Source: an uncultured Acetatifactor sp. (GTDB lineage Bacteria > Bacillota > Clostridia > Lachnospirales > Lachnospiraceae). From it: a stretch of 64,000 bases of DNA. The translations under genes and the position numbers were made by a program. The notes beneath the pieces are model-generated. The model saw nothing but the letters and a program-made list of their open reading frames with translations. It was not told the DNA's origin and searched no databases. The first letter of the stretch is position 1, and each line of letters starts with the position of its first letter. The stretch covers positions 62,001 to 126,000 of the forward strand of contig CATKYJ010000005.1 in the NCBI GenBank assembly GCA_949840885.1. Direction: 5' to 3'. Shown here piece by piece: positions 7,999 to 16,422 of this stretch.

Positions 7999-9003
7999 TC
8001 ACTCCCTTGCCCGCTTAATGCCGCAGGACTCCATCACCGGTATCCAGTTAGCGGCGATCTCCCGCTGCCCTTCATAGGAGGGATGCAGCAAATCCCCTGA
8101 AAGGAAAGAAACGTCCGGCAGCAGTTCCGTGCCCGGGGTATAGGTCAGACGGTATTCTCTTGCGTATTTTTCCACTATTTTGCGAAACTTCCTCGTCCGC
8201 TCCTGCCTGTCTGCCAGATTGGTAAAAATATCTGTCACAAAGACAGGCCTGGAATCTGCTGCAAGCACTTCCAGAAATTCCCTGGCACGTTCCTCATATT
8301 CCTCCTCGGAAATGTCTTCCTTTACCAGATTGACGCCCAGCTCCACGGAAGCAAATGTCCAGTCTGTGCGTTTCACAATATACTCCGCCATGGGCTTCTC
8401 CATAAAGGCAGAACCTGCATATCCCTGATTGACGGCGTCAAAGCCAAAATGATCTGCTATCCTGCTTACATAATTCCACGGCGGCAGAATGGACAGGCTT
8501 CCATGCGTAATAGAAGAACCGTATGCCAGATATTTGCAGGCGGGGACATCCTCTTTCCCGGGAGGCGCTGTTGAGCCCTCCTTTCCCAGAAAGCGGCAGG
8601 CTCCATTGGGCAATATCACCCTGACTAATTTCGGGTCAAAGCGCCGTGCCATACCGCCGGATATTTCTTTCGCCCTTTTTACTTCTTCAGGATACCGGAT
8701 AGAAATTACCGTGTCCTCTGTCTTAATTGTTCTGCTGGAATAATTCCATCCCCCCTGAACGGAGCCGAAATAAATCAGGGCGATCTGTGCTTCTCCCTCC
8801 CATTCTGCGCTCAAATGCAGCTTCACTTCATCAGAAAGCATAAAAAAGCGAATCTCCATCCCGGTGGCATGAAATGAAGTCGCGTCCCGAATCCCGGGAG
8901 CAAGCTTTCCCGATACCTCCAAAGGCAGCCTGCACATCCGATATCCGTCCGCAGAGGGCACCATTTCCTCTACATTGTAAAATTCCATCCCCTCAAATAC
9001 CAT
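7999..9003 (-). CDS. SGNH/GDSL carbohydrate esterase with N-terminal beta domain
   Basis: 334 aa. About 150 N-terminal residues form a beta-rich region ('SFHATGMEIRFFMLSDEVKL', 'IALIYFGSVQGGW') of the sort found before the catalytic domain in CE2-like and related SGNH esterases. The hydrolase domain follows: 'YGSSITHGS' (Ser), 'GYAGSA' (Gly), 'VELGVN' (Asn) and 'DLLHPS' (Asp-His). No signal peptide. Likely a deacetylase of sugars or oligosaccharides. AAGGAGG lies four bases before the ATG. Confidence 0.85.
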   Translation of the reverse strand: MVFEGMEFYNVEEMVPSADGYRMCRLPLEVSGKLAPGIRDATSFHATGMEIRFFMLSDEVKLHLSAEWEGEAQIALIYFGSVQGGWNYSSRTIKTEDTVISIRYPEEVKRAKEISGGMARRFDPKLVRVILPNGACRFLGKEGSTAPPGKEDVPACKYLAYGSSITHGSLSILPPWNYVSRIADHFGFDAVNQGYAGSAFMEKPMAEYIVKRTDWTFASVELGVNLVKEDISEEEYEERAREFLEVLAADSRPVFVTDIFTNLADRQERTRKFRKIVEKYAREYRLTYTPGTELLPDVSFLSGDLLHPSYEGQREIAANWIPVMESCGIKRARE

Positions 9004-9042
9004 AATTCCTCCTTGGTTATCCCTTTACAGCCCCATCGTAAT

Positions 9043-9057
9043 CCGTTCGCTCGTGAG
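9043..9057 (-). repeat. Copy of the CTCACGAGCG element
   Basis: On the minus strand CTCACGAGCGAACGG, 15 of 15 identical to 35406-35420. It lies between the tRNA terminator and the start of the SGNH esterase gene, and lacks the second arm. Confidence 0.6.
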
Positions 9058-9063
9058 TATAGG

Positions 9064-9111
9064 TAAAGAAAAAGAACCCGCCTCGGCAGCCAGCTACACT
9101 TGCGGATTCTT
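9064..9111 (-). terminator. Terminator of the tRNA-Tyr/tRNA-Leu transcript
   Basis: On the minus strand AAAGAATCCGC pairs with GCGGGTTCTTT (11 bp including one G-U) around a 20-nt loop, followed by TTCTTT. Confidence 0.7.
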
Positions 9112-9121
9112 TCACACATAA

Positions 9122-9205
9122 TGCAGGTAGCCGGACTTGAACCGGCACGGAGTCGCCCCCGAGAGATTTTAAGTCTCTTGTGTCTGCCTATTCCACCATA
9201 CCTGC
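9122..9205 (-). tRNA. tRNA-Leu (anticodon UAA)
   Basis: Acceptor GCAGGTA/TACCTGC, D-arm with TGGTGGAATAGGCAGACAC as in bacterial leucine tRNAs, anticodon loop CTTAAAA within the GAGA/TCTC stem giving UAA, a long variable arm (class II tRNA) and a T-arm with GGTTCAAGTCC. The discriminator base is A; CCA is not encoded. It is second in a two-tRNA transcript, 16 bp after tRNA-Tyr. Confidence 0.96.
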
Positions 9206-9220
9206 CTATTTTCAACAAAG

Positions 9221-9302
9221 TGGATGGGGGTGGATTCGAACCACCGAAGCAATTTGCAGCAGATTTACAGTCTGTCCCCTTTGGCCACTCGGGAACCCAT
9301 CC
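9221..9302 (-). tRNA. tRNA-Tyr (anticodon GUA)
   Basis: Acceptor GGATGGG/CCCATCC with discriminator A, start TTCCCGAGTGGCCAAAGGGG characteristic of tyrosine tRNAs, anticodon loop CTGTAAA in a CAGA/TCTG stem giving GUA, long variable arm, T-arm GGTTCGAATCC. CCA is not encoded. Confidence 0.96.
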
Positions 9303-9363
9303 ATGCGGAGTACATCACCCCGAACAAAAAGATTGTAGCATAGTTTGCGGCAGATGGCAAGAA

Positions 9364-10149
9364 TTATTTAAAAAAAGCCATAATCCCCTCTGCCATTCCC
9401 TCCGCCAGCCTGTCCTGGTAATCCGATGAAGTGATGGATGCCCTCTCCCCAGGGTCTGACAGAAACGCAGTCTCGATGAGGCAGGCGGGCATGGAAGCAT
9501 TTCTGACTACATAAAGTTCGTCAGTCTCCTGGATCCCGCGGTCTACGGCTCCTGACTTTTCCACGGCTCCGTCATGGATAAGCCGGGCCAGCCGGCCGCT
9601 GTCCGAAAGGCTGTCGCAGTACCAGGTCTCAATACCCGAGACTCCGCTCTCCGTGCCGTCATAGGCGTTCTGATGGATGCTGACAAAAATATCTGCTCCC
9701 GCTTTCGCGGCCTGCGTCACCCGGTCCTCTAAGGAGGGCAGTGTCTCATTGTCCTCCCGCAGCATCACAACCTCAAAGCCAAGGGCTTCCAGCTTTTCGC
9801 ATAGCTTCCCTGCCAGTTCCAGGTTCACCCGCGCCTCCGAGACTCCCTCTCTATAGCACCCATCGTCCGCCCCGCCATGTCCGGGATCAATGGCCACGAT
9901 ATAGGACGGCCCTGCCTCTTCCCCCAGCATGTTCAGATCTGCCGGATTTCCCTGATTTGCCCCATTTTCGGCCACCGCCGTATTTTCCCCCGCATCCTCC
10001 CATGCAAAAACGCTCATGCATTTGGCAGCCAGCAGGTAGCACCCTTTTCCCAGAGCGGCTGCAGACAAAAAGAAAGCGGCCATGAACGCTGCGGTTCTCA
10101 CCAGCTTCCTTTTTCTGTAATCCTTTTTCTTAGCATCCTGCCCGCGCAT
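9364..10149 (-). CDS. N-acetylmuramoyl-L-alanine amidase (Amidase_3), membrane-anchored
   Basis: Cleaves the bond between MurNAc and L-alanine in peptidoglycan. The catalytic domain shows 'AIDPGHGGADDG' (first zinc His), 'GVSEARVNL' (zinc Glu), 'SIHQNA' (second zinc His) and 'CLIETAFLS' (catalytic Glu), the AmiC/CwlD pattern. An N-terminal basic patch and one membrane helix export it. I start it at the ATG at 10149 (261 aa), preceded by AAAGGGG; the frame opens at 10209. It ends a five-gene run with a sensor kinase and response regulator, so wall remodelling may be the output of that system. CwlD-like spore-cortex function is another option. Confidence 0.88.
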   Translation of the reverse strand: MRGQDAKKKDYRKRKLVRTAAFMAAFFLSAAALGKGCYLLAAKCMSVFAWEDAGENTAVAENGANQGNPADLNMLGEEAGPSYIVAIDPGHGGADDGCYREGVSEARVNLELAGKLCEKLEALGFEVVMLREDNETLPSLEDRVTQAAKAGADIFVSIHQNAYDGTESGVSGIETWYCDSLSDSGRLARLIHDGAVEKSGAVDRGIQETDELYVVRNASMPACLIETAFLSDPGERASITSSDYQDRLAEGMAEGIMAFFK

Positions 10150-10245
10150 ATTCTGTCCCCTTTCCTTATCCTGCCCATCCAGTATACGGAAAAGCTTCAT
10201 CATAGTCACATCTTTTTTGTATCAAAGTTGTATCTGCGGCAAAAA

Positions 10246-11100
10246 TTATTTAGATATTTTTAGGTACAATTCATTGATTCCCTCATAATATCCCACCGTG
10301 ACTACCACATCCTCTTTCTCCATTCCCGAAAAGGTATATTTGCGAAAGTAGGGCGTGTTCTCCGAAAGGGGGTTCGTGTTCTCGTACTCCTGCGGATCTC
10401 CCAGTTCCATATACTCCGCCCATGCCGCAGCGATCTCGTCCGCGTCCACGGCCTCCCAGGAGGCGATTTGGGTTCTGGCGTAGAACTCATAGATTTTGCC
10501 CGTGTCCGCATCTACATAGGCGTCCAGCAGACGGTTCTCCTTGTTGGCATTCTGCAGGCTGGTGTCCAGATTGATCTTCCACACCAGCACATTGTTCTGG
10601 GGATCCGGCACGTCAATGGCAGAATAAAGCACAGCGCTGTAGGAGCTCTCTGTCAGTTCCTGAATCCCCACCGGCAGGACTCCTAAGTCTTTCAGTTCCC
10701 GGATGCCCTGGTTGGCCAGCCGGATTCCCGCGCTCTCCTCCACGTCCTGGCCGGAAGCGTCTTTCTTGTTGGCCACGAAAGCATAGATGCCTGTCAGGTT
10801 CTCGTAGTCCAGGTCACCTCGGGTCATGGCGTTTTGCTCGCTCTCCGGCAGGATCTGGTTGTTGAGGCATTTGGAGAGAATGTATATTTTTTCGTTGCTG
10901 CCCAGAGAATACCGGTATCCTTCTGTCCCGGTCCGGGTCTCCTGGGCCTGAATCTGGTTCAGTATGCCATTGTCCCGGTATTTTGCCAGTTCCTCCGGCC
11001 CCCATACCGCCAGTCCTACAAGGACTGCCGCCAGGGGGATCAGCAACAGGCTAAGCTTCCCCCGGTTCTTCCTCGTCTTCTTCCTGTTTCGTGTCTCCAT
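10246..11100 (-). CDS. Unknown single-pass membrane protein of a two-component locus
   Basis: 284 aa. A very basic N-terminus and one membrane helix (about residues 16-36) are followed by an extracytoplasmic domain of about 245 residues with no family I recognise; 'YVDADTGKIYEFYAR' resembles a PepSY-type edge. It lies between the sensor kinase and the amidase, all on the same strand, so a role in signal input or amidase control is plausible. Start ATG at 11100 follows AGGAAGAGG; an ATG 24 nt upstream is possible. Confidence 0.7.
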   Translation of the reverse strand: METRNRKKTRKNRGKLSLLLIPLAAVLVGLAVWGPEELAKYRDNGILNQIQAQETRTGTEGYRYSLGSNEKIYILSKCLNNQILPESEQNAMTRGDLDYENLTGIYAFVANKKDASGQDVEESAGIRLANQGIRELKDLGVLPVGIQELTESSYSAVLYSAIDVPDPQNNVLVWKINLDTSLQNANKENRLLDAYVDADTGKIYEFYARTQIASWEAVDADEIAAAWAEYMELGDPQEYENTNPLSENTPYFRKYTFSGMEKEDVVVTVGYYEGINELYLKISK

Positions 11101-11150
11101 CTGCCTCTTCCTGTGTCCTCTCATCCTGCATCGTTTTGTCCTGCACCGCT

Positions 11151-11328
11151 CTGTCCCGGCCTGCCACTTCCTGCACCATGCAGCCTTGCGCCGCTCTCCT
11201 AGTCTGCCACTTCCTGCACTGCGCAGTCCTGCGCCGCGCTGTCCCGGTCTGTTTCTTCCTGTACCATGTCGTCCTCCGCCGCGCTGTCCCGGCCTGCCAC
11301 TTCCTGCACTGCACAGTCCGCCTCTTCC
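11151..11328. repeat. Degenerate 45-bp tandem repeats at the 3' end of the kinase gene
   Basis: Four units begin near 11151, 11194, 11239 and 11284, sharing CTGTCCCGGcCTGCCACTTC and CTGCACtGCgCAGTCCTGCG-like blocks. Three encode a 15-residue acidic repeat (for example 'MVQEETDRDSAAQDC') in the kinase tail. The TAG stop arises inside the 11194 unit, and the last unit lies beyond it, shortened by 2 bp. Confidence 0.8.
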
Positions 11329-12833
11329 CCATCCAGGGCATCTGCCTCCCCCAGGGCCTTATGGGCTATCTCGCTCTGCAGCAGGGTCTCCTCCGCCGCT
11401 TTTGCCCTGTCCGGCTCCTCCAAACCGGCGCCTCCCTTTTTGTCCGGAATCACGAAGCTGATGATGGTTCCCTCTCCCACCCGGCTCTCTATCTCCAGCT
11501 CGCTGTCGTGAAGCTGCAAAATCTCCACACACAGCGCAAGGCCCAGTCCTGCCCCGTTCCTGCTGCGGGATCTGGACTTGTCCACCATATAAAAAGCCTC
11601 CGTGACTTTCATCAGTTCTTCTTCCGGGATGCCCACGCCATAATCCCTAACCTGAAAAGCATAGGCATCCTCCCTCCGCTTTCCCAGCACCTCCACCAGG
11701 CCTCCCTGGCTGGAGGCCTTGCAGGCATTGTCCACCAAATTCAGCAGTACGGATTTCAGGAGGTTTGCCTCCGCGTACACGGTTCCGCTGTCAAAGGCAA
11801 ACCTGAACCTCTGCTCCTTATTTCCGGCAAACATGTCTTTCAGATACCCAAAAAGCATCTTTGCCGCCACCGGCTGAGGATCGATGGTCTCCCGTTTGGT
11901 GACGATGATGTCCAGCAGGCGGAAAGACATGTTCTCCAGACGCTTTCCCTCTGTATAGATATAGTTGGAGGACAGGAAATGCTTTTCATCGTCCAGTTTT
12001 CTGGAGCGCAGCAGATCCGCATATCCAATGATAGAAGTCAGCGGTGTCTTTAATTCATGGGCAAAAGCCGCGATGAAATCCTCCCTGGAGCGCACGGCCT
12101 CCTGGAGTTCTGCGATAGTGCCCTCCAGTACATTTGCCATGCTGTTGAAATCCATTGTCAGCTGCCCCAGTTCGTCATTGCTGACCTTTTTTGCCCGATA
12201 GCTGTAATCTCCCTCTGCCATCCGCTTGGTGGCACCTGTCAGCAGGCGGATGGGCTTGGTAAGCCAGGTACAGATCAAGAACATCACAGCCGAACTGCAC
12301 ACCATCATGGCAAGGGTCACCTGCCTGTAGACCGAAAAGCCCATGGCACGCTCCTCGAACACCTCGGTTATGTCCTCTAAAGTCTCCAGATACAGGCTCC
12401 TGTCCAGTGCATTGACCATGATTCCCGTGTGGACATAGTAATGCTCCCCTTCCTGGACGATCTGCCACATCCGCGCCTCCTCTGTCATCTGCTGCAAAAG
12501 GCTGGTATCCTGGGCAAATCCGATGCTCTGATAGAGGACTTCCTTTTCCTCGTTGGACAGCCGTAAGTATCGCTGTGTGCCCTGTCCGCTGCTCTCCAGC
12601 TTGGAGCCGATCTGCTCCACTGCCACGTCCTGAAGTACATTATACTTGGTAGGTATGTTCAGAGCCGCAGTCTCAAAGGCGAACTGTAATATATTGCTGC
12701 CGTCCAGGGCCTGGGCCACCTCCCGTTCCAGGGACTTCTCGAAAACGGAGTTCACGAAAAGATAGCCGCTCAGGCCAAAGGCCGCCGCCATGATGATGAT
12801 CGTCCACAGCAAAATCTTGTATACAAACTTCAT
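11199..12833 (-). CDS. Membrane sensor histidine kinase with acidic repeat tail
   Basis: 544 aa. N-terminal helix (about 6-28), an extracytoplasmic sensor to about 170, a second helix, HAMP domain (about 190-245), HisKA with 'FAHELKTPLTSIIGY' (His259), and HATPase_c with N box 'LLNLVDNACKAS' and G box 'GAGLGLALC'. After the ATPase domain come about 100 extra residues, acidic and repetitive, which ordinary kinases lack; they come from 45-bp tandem repeats. The response regulator gene ends 2 bp upstream of its start, so they are co-transcribed. Confidence 0.93.
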   Translation of the reverse strand: MKFVYKILLWTIIIMAAAFGLSGYLFVNSVFEKSLEREVAQALDGSNILQFAFETAALNIPTKYNVLQDVAVEQIGSKLESSGQGTQRYLRLSNEEKEVLYQSIGFAQDTSLLQQMTEEARMWQIVQEGEHYYVHTGIMVNALDRSLYLETLEDITEVFEERAMGFSVYRQVTLAMMVCSSAVMFLICTWLTKPIRLLTGATKRMAEGDYSYRAKKVSNDELGQLTMDFNSMANVLEGTIAELQEAVRSREDFIAAFAHELKTPLTSIIGYADLLRSRKLDDEKHFLSSNYIYTEGKRLENMSFRLLDIIVTKRETIDPQPVAAKMLFGYLKDMFAGNKEQRFRFAFDSGTVYAEANLLKSVLLNLVDNACKASSQGGLVEVLGKRREDAYAFQVRDYGVGIPEEELMKVTEAFYMVDKSRSRSRNGAGLGLALCVEILQLHDSELEIESRVGEGTIISFVIPDKKGGAGLEEPDRAKAAEETLLQSEIAHKALGEADALDGEEADCAVQEVAGRDSAAEDDMVQEETDRDSAAQDCAVQEVAD

Positions 12834-12835
12834 CC

Positions 12836-13489
12836 TCAGATCTCCAGCCGGTAGCCCACCTTATACACGGCTACCAGATTCTCCTCCCAGCCCATTTTCC
12901 GGCGCAGCCTCTGGACATGGAGATCCAGCGTCCGGCTGTCCGCCAGGTACTCGTCCCCCCACACCTTTTCATAGAGATTCTCCCGAAACAGGGCTATGTT
13001 TTTGTTGCTGATGAACAGCACCAACAGGCCGTATTCCTTGTTGGTCAGCACCACTGTCTTTCCGGCTTTTGTCACCTTTCTGGCCTCCGTATCCACCACC
13101 ACGTCCCCGGCCGTCAGGAGGGCTTCCGTCTTGTTGTAGCGCCGCAGCACCACCTCCACCCTGGCCATCAGCTCCACCACGTCAAAGGGCTTCACCAGAT
13201 AGTCCTCCGCCCCCAGCTTCAGGCCTTTCACCCTGTCCTTGACTTCATGTTTTGCCGTAATGAATATCACGGGAATCCGCAGCGGCCTGATATACTCCAT
13301 GATATCGAAACCGTCCGCCCCGGGAAGCATGATGTCCAGCAAAATCAGATCGAAATTCTCCGCCTCTATCATATCAATGGCTTCCAGCCCGTCCTGTACG
13401 GTCTTGCAGTGATACCCTGCCGCCGAAAGATTGATGTCTATCAAGTCGCAGATAGACTTTTCATCGTCTACAATCAGTATCTTGATCAT
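12836..13489 (-). CDS. OmpR-family response regulator
   Basis: 217 aa. Receiver domain with acidic pair 'VDDE', phospho-acceptor Asp52 in 'LILLDIMLPG', Thr in 'VIFITAKHE' and Lys in 'DYLVKPFD'; winged-helix DNA-binding domain with 'RTLDLHVQRLRRKMG' as recognition region. The ATG overlaps the TGA of the upstream VCBS-like gene (ATGA), so translation is coupled. Partner of the kinase directly downstream. Confidence 0.95.
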   Translation of the reverse strand: MIKILIVDDEKSICDLIDINLSAAGYHCKTVQDGLEAIDMIEAENFDLILLDIMLPGADGFDIMEYIRPLRIPVIFITAKHEVKDRVKGLKLGAEDYLVKPFDVVELMARVEVVLRRYNKTEALLTAGDVVVDTEARKVTKAGKTVVLTNKEYGLLVLFISNKNIALFRENLYEKVWGDEYLADSRTLDLHVQRLRRKMGWEENLVAVYKVGYRLEI

Positions 13490-14601
13490 TCTTCTTTTGG
13501 CCACCCCCAATATTCTCTGATAATCTCCACCAGTCCGTCCATGGTGTCCTCCTCGGTGCACTGACAGATTTCACTGAAATTTTTTTCCGCTTCGAACCCG
13601 TCCGTGCGCTGGTAATAGATATCGCATTTCGTGTCAATCAGCAGTTCCCCGTCAGCCCCCGCGTAGCTGTACCTGGCCAGCACCACCACGTCTTTCATCC
13701 CGTCTCCGTCCATGTCCCGGCAGACCATGCCTTTCAGGGCATAGAGATTGTCGTAGTCCTCCATGGGCTGGAAGCTCCAGACAATGTCCCCCTCCCCGTT
13801 CACCAAATAGATCATGAACACATCGTAATCCGCTATGCTGACGAAGCCCGGCACCACCAAAAGCCTGCCTTGTTTCTCAAAGTCGATGTGGTAGCTGTGC
13901 TCCTGCACCACCTGGAAGCCATGCTCCAAAAGCTCCTCCAGCGTAGTGGCAGTATAAAGGATTTCCGTGGAATGGCCCTCCCCCACATAGGCGGCGATCA
14001 GGTTCGCGCTCTTGTTCATGCTGAAACGGTTGATCTTGTCCGAAATCCGCCAGTCCCGGTAGAAGTCCCCGTCCTGCTGGAACAGCACGTCCCCCACCCT
14101 GTAGCTTCTGCCGGCGTAATCGCCTGCATCGTTCTCGCACTCGGTAATCAGCACGATATCCGTCAGGCCGTCGTGGTTCAGTTCCTGAAACGACACGGAT
14201 GTTAGTCTTTTCGTGGGCTGCTTTAGCTGACCCGGATATTTGTAATTGGTCTCCAATTGGTTTGTCTTAAACAGCACGTTTCCCCTGCCGTCCGCGATCA
14301 GCACCGCCAGCCTGTGGTATTCTCCATGCAGGATGGGCACGAACTCCACTTCCGCCTCGCCGAAAGTCTCCAGCACCACCGGAAAACGCTGGCTCTCTAT
14401 GATCTCGTAGCCCGCCGCCTCCACGTCCCCCAGAGTCCCAATGGCCTCGAATGCCTCCTGGTAAGCCTCGTACTGCTGTATCAGGAGCGCGACCGATTCG
14501 CTCTGGCCAGAAGCCCGCGCCGGATATGCCGGCTGCACCAGATACATCACACAGATAAAAACGCATACAGCTGCAATCCCTATTCCTTTTTTCCCCATTG
14601 A
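13486..14601 (-). CDS. Exported protein with FG-GAP/VCBS-like calcium-binding repeats
   Basis: 371 aa from the ATG at 14601, chosen because GGAGG lies 8 bp before it and a signal sequence follows ('GIGIAAVCVFICVMYLV'). The body holds two integrin-like motifs, 'LNHDGLTDIVLITE' and 'DMDGDGMKDVVVLA', as in VCBS/FG-GAP beta-propeller repeats that bind calcium. It heads a transcript with a response regulator and kinase, so it may be an external sensor or ligand for that kinase. Exact role unknown. Confidence 0.75.
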   Translation of the reverse strand, partial: SMGKKGIGIAAVCVFICVMYLVQPAYPARASGQSESVALLIQQYEAYQEAFEAIGTLGDVEAAGYEIIESQRFPVVLETFGEAEVEFVPILHGEYHRLAVLIADGRGNVLFKTNQLETNYKYPGQLKQPTKRLTSVSFQELNHDGLTDIVLITECENDAGDYAGRSYRVGDVLFQQDGDFYRDWRISDKINRFSMNKSANLIAAYVGEGHSTEILYTATTLEELLEHGFQVVQEHSYHIDFEKQGRLLVVPGFVSIADYDVFMIYLVNGEGDIVWSFQPMEDYDNLYALKGMVCRDMDGDGMKDVVVLARYSYAGADGELLIDTKCDIYYQRTDGFEAEKNFSEICQCTEEDTMDGLVEIIREYWGWPKEE

Positions 14602-14845
14602 CAGTTCCTCCGTTACCTCTTGCGCTTTTCTGCCCTCCTGCAGCGCTTTTCCATCATAACCCATCATTGCATCATTTTTGCTACAGGCTAAAGCTTCTGT
14701 CAACAGTTCCCGCCTCCTCTCAATTATAACCGCACCGGCGGCTGTTTGCAATTGCCATTTCCGATTTGGCCGCCTTTCCAGAGCCTTTACACCTTTGCGG
14801 AAATCTGCTATGATAAAAATGTCACACAGGAGGAGAACGACCGAC

Positions 14846-16192
14846 ATGAAAAAAGATCTGACACAGGGAAACGTAACCAAAAACATGCTGCTGTTCGCAG
14901 GCCCCATGATACTGGGCAACCTCTTACAGCAGTTTTATAATATTGCGGACACTTTGGTGGTAGGCCGCTTCTTAGGGCCGGACGCCCTGGCTGCGGTGGG
15001 AAGCGCCTACACCTTGATGACATTTTTGACTTCTATCCTCATCGGCATGGCAATGGGCAGCGGAGCCTTATTCTCCTATTATTTCGGCCGGAAAGAGGAG
15101 GCCCGGATGAAGAGCGCAATGCGGCTCTCTTTCCTGCTCATCGGCGGAACCACTGTCCTGCTGAACCTCCTGGTGATGGCATTTTGCCGCCCTATCCTGC
15201 GGCTGCTGCAGACGCCGGACGAACTGATGGAAATGATGCATACCTATGTGTGGATCATCTTCATGGGCCTTATCTTTGTTTTCCTATATAATTACTTTGC
15301 CTATCTGCTGCGGGCCGTGGGCAATTCCGTGGTGCCCCTGTATTTCCTGGGCAGCACTGCGCTGCTTAACATCGCGCTGGATCTGGTCTTTGTCATTGTC
15401 TTTCAATGGGGCATCGCCGGGGCAGCGGCAGCTACCGTCATCGCCCAGGCCGTATCCGGCTTAGGGTTAATGGCCTACACCTGGGCAAAGGAGCCAAAGC
15501 TGCGGTTCCGCTTGCGGAAAGCCCCTGGGGAAAAGGCCTCCATGGCGGAGATCCTACGGTTCTCCTTTTCCTCCTCCGTCCAGCAGTCCGTCATGAACTT
15601 CGGCATCCTTTTGATACAGGGGCTGGTAAACAGCTTCGGCCCCGTGGTGATGGCTGCTTTTGCTGCGGCTGTGAAGATCGACTCTTTCGCTTACATGCCC
15701 GCCCAGGAATTCGGAAACGCTTTCTCTCTCTTCATCTCCCAGAACTTCGGCGCAGGCCGGGACGACCGGGTGAAGCAGGGGATGCGGAGCGCCCTGCGGG
15801 TGTCCATGGCCTTCTGCCTGGCAGTGTCCCTCCTGATCTTCCTCTTCGCCCCGTATCTGATGATGCTGTTTGTCAGTCCTGAGGAGACGGAGATTATCGC
15901 CGTGGGCGTGGGGTATTTGCGGATAGAGGGCGCTTTCTACTGCGGCATCGGCATATTGTTCCTGCTCTACGGCTACTATCGAGGCATCAACCGGCCGGAG
16001 ATGTCCCTGGTGCTCACGGTCATCTCCCTGGGAACCAGGGTGCTGTTAGCCTATGCGCTGGCGCCCGTTCCGGTCATCGGCGTGTACGGCATCTGGAGCG
16101 CCATCCCCATCGGCTGGCTTCTGGCGGACATAACAGGCATCCTCTATCGGAAAAAAATCGAGAAAACCCATACCGGCGGCCGGAATCCGTAA
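14846..16192 (+). CDS. MATE-family multidrug efflux transporter
   Basis: 448 aa, about 12 membrane helices in two homologous halves. 'GPMILGNLLQQFYNIADTL' and 'VGRFLGPDALAAVGS' near the N-terminus and the second-half match 'FGPVVMAAFAAAVKIDSFAY' are typical of the MATE group common in clostridia. It probably exports cationic drugs or metabolites in exchange for Na+ or H+. ATG at 14846 follows AGGAGG; the frame is open upstream without support. Divergent from the VCBS-RR-HK run. Confidence 0.92.
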   Translation: MKKDLTQGNVTKNMLLFAGPMILGNLLQQFYNIADTLVVGRFLGPDALAAVGSAYTLMTFLTSILIGMAMGSGALFSYYFGRKEEARMKSAMRLSFLLIGGTTVLLNLLVMAFCRPILRLLQTPDELMEMMHTYVWIIFMGLIFVFLYNYFAYLLRAVGNSVVPLYFLGSTALLNIALDLVFVIVFQWGIAGAAAATVIAQAVSGLGLMAYTWAKEPKLRFRLRKAPGEKASMAEILRFSFSSSVQQSVMNFGILLIQGLVNSFGPVVMAAFAAAVKIDSFAYMPAQEFGNAFSLFISQNFGAGRDDRVKQGMRSALRVSMAFCLAVSLLIFLFAPYLMMLFVSPEETEIIAVGVGYLRIEGAFYCGIGILFLLYGYYRGINRPEMSLVLTVISLGTRVLLAYALAPVPVIGVYGIWSAIPIGWLLADITGILYRKKIEKTHTGGRNP

Positions 16193-16237
16193 GCCGGACA
16201 GACAAGCCTTTGGGCAGCCTTTCCCGTCATGCCAAAC

Positions 16238-16272
16238 AAAAAGGACAGCCATGGGGTGACTGTCCTTTTTTA
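16238..16272 (+). terminator. Intrinsic terminator after the MATE gene
   Basis: AAAAAGGACAG (16238-16248) pairs with CTGTCCTTTTT (16260-16270) and ends in a T run. The A run on the other side makes it usable for ftsH transcripts as well. Confidence 0.85.
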
Positions 16273-16422
16273 GAGAAGGTATTTCTTATGGGGTATAGCA
16301 AAACTATATAATGTATTGGGGGTTACATGATTATAATACCATTTGCCTCCTTTTTTGCCAACACCAAAAACTAACAAACTTGACAATGGATGAACCTATT
16401 TTTTATGCAAGTTGTATAAGTC

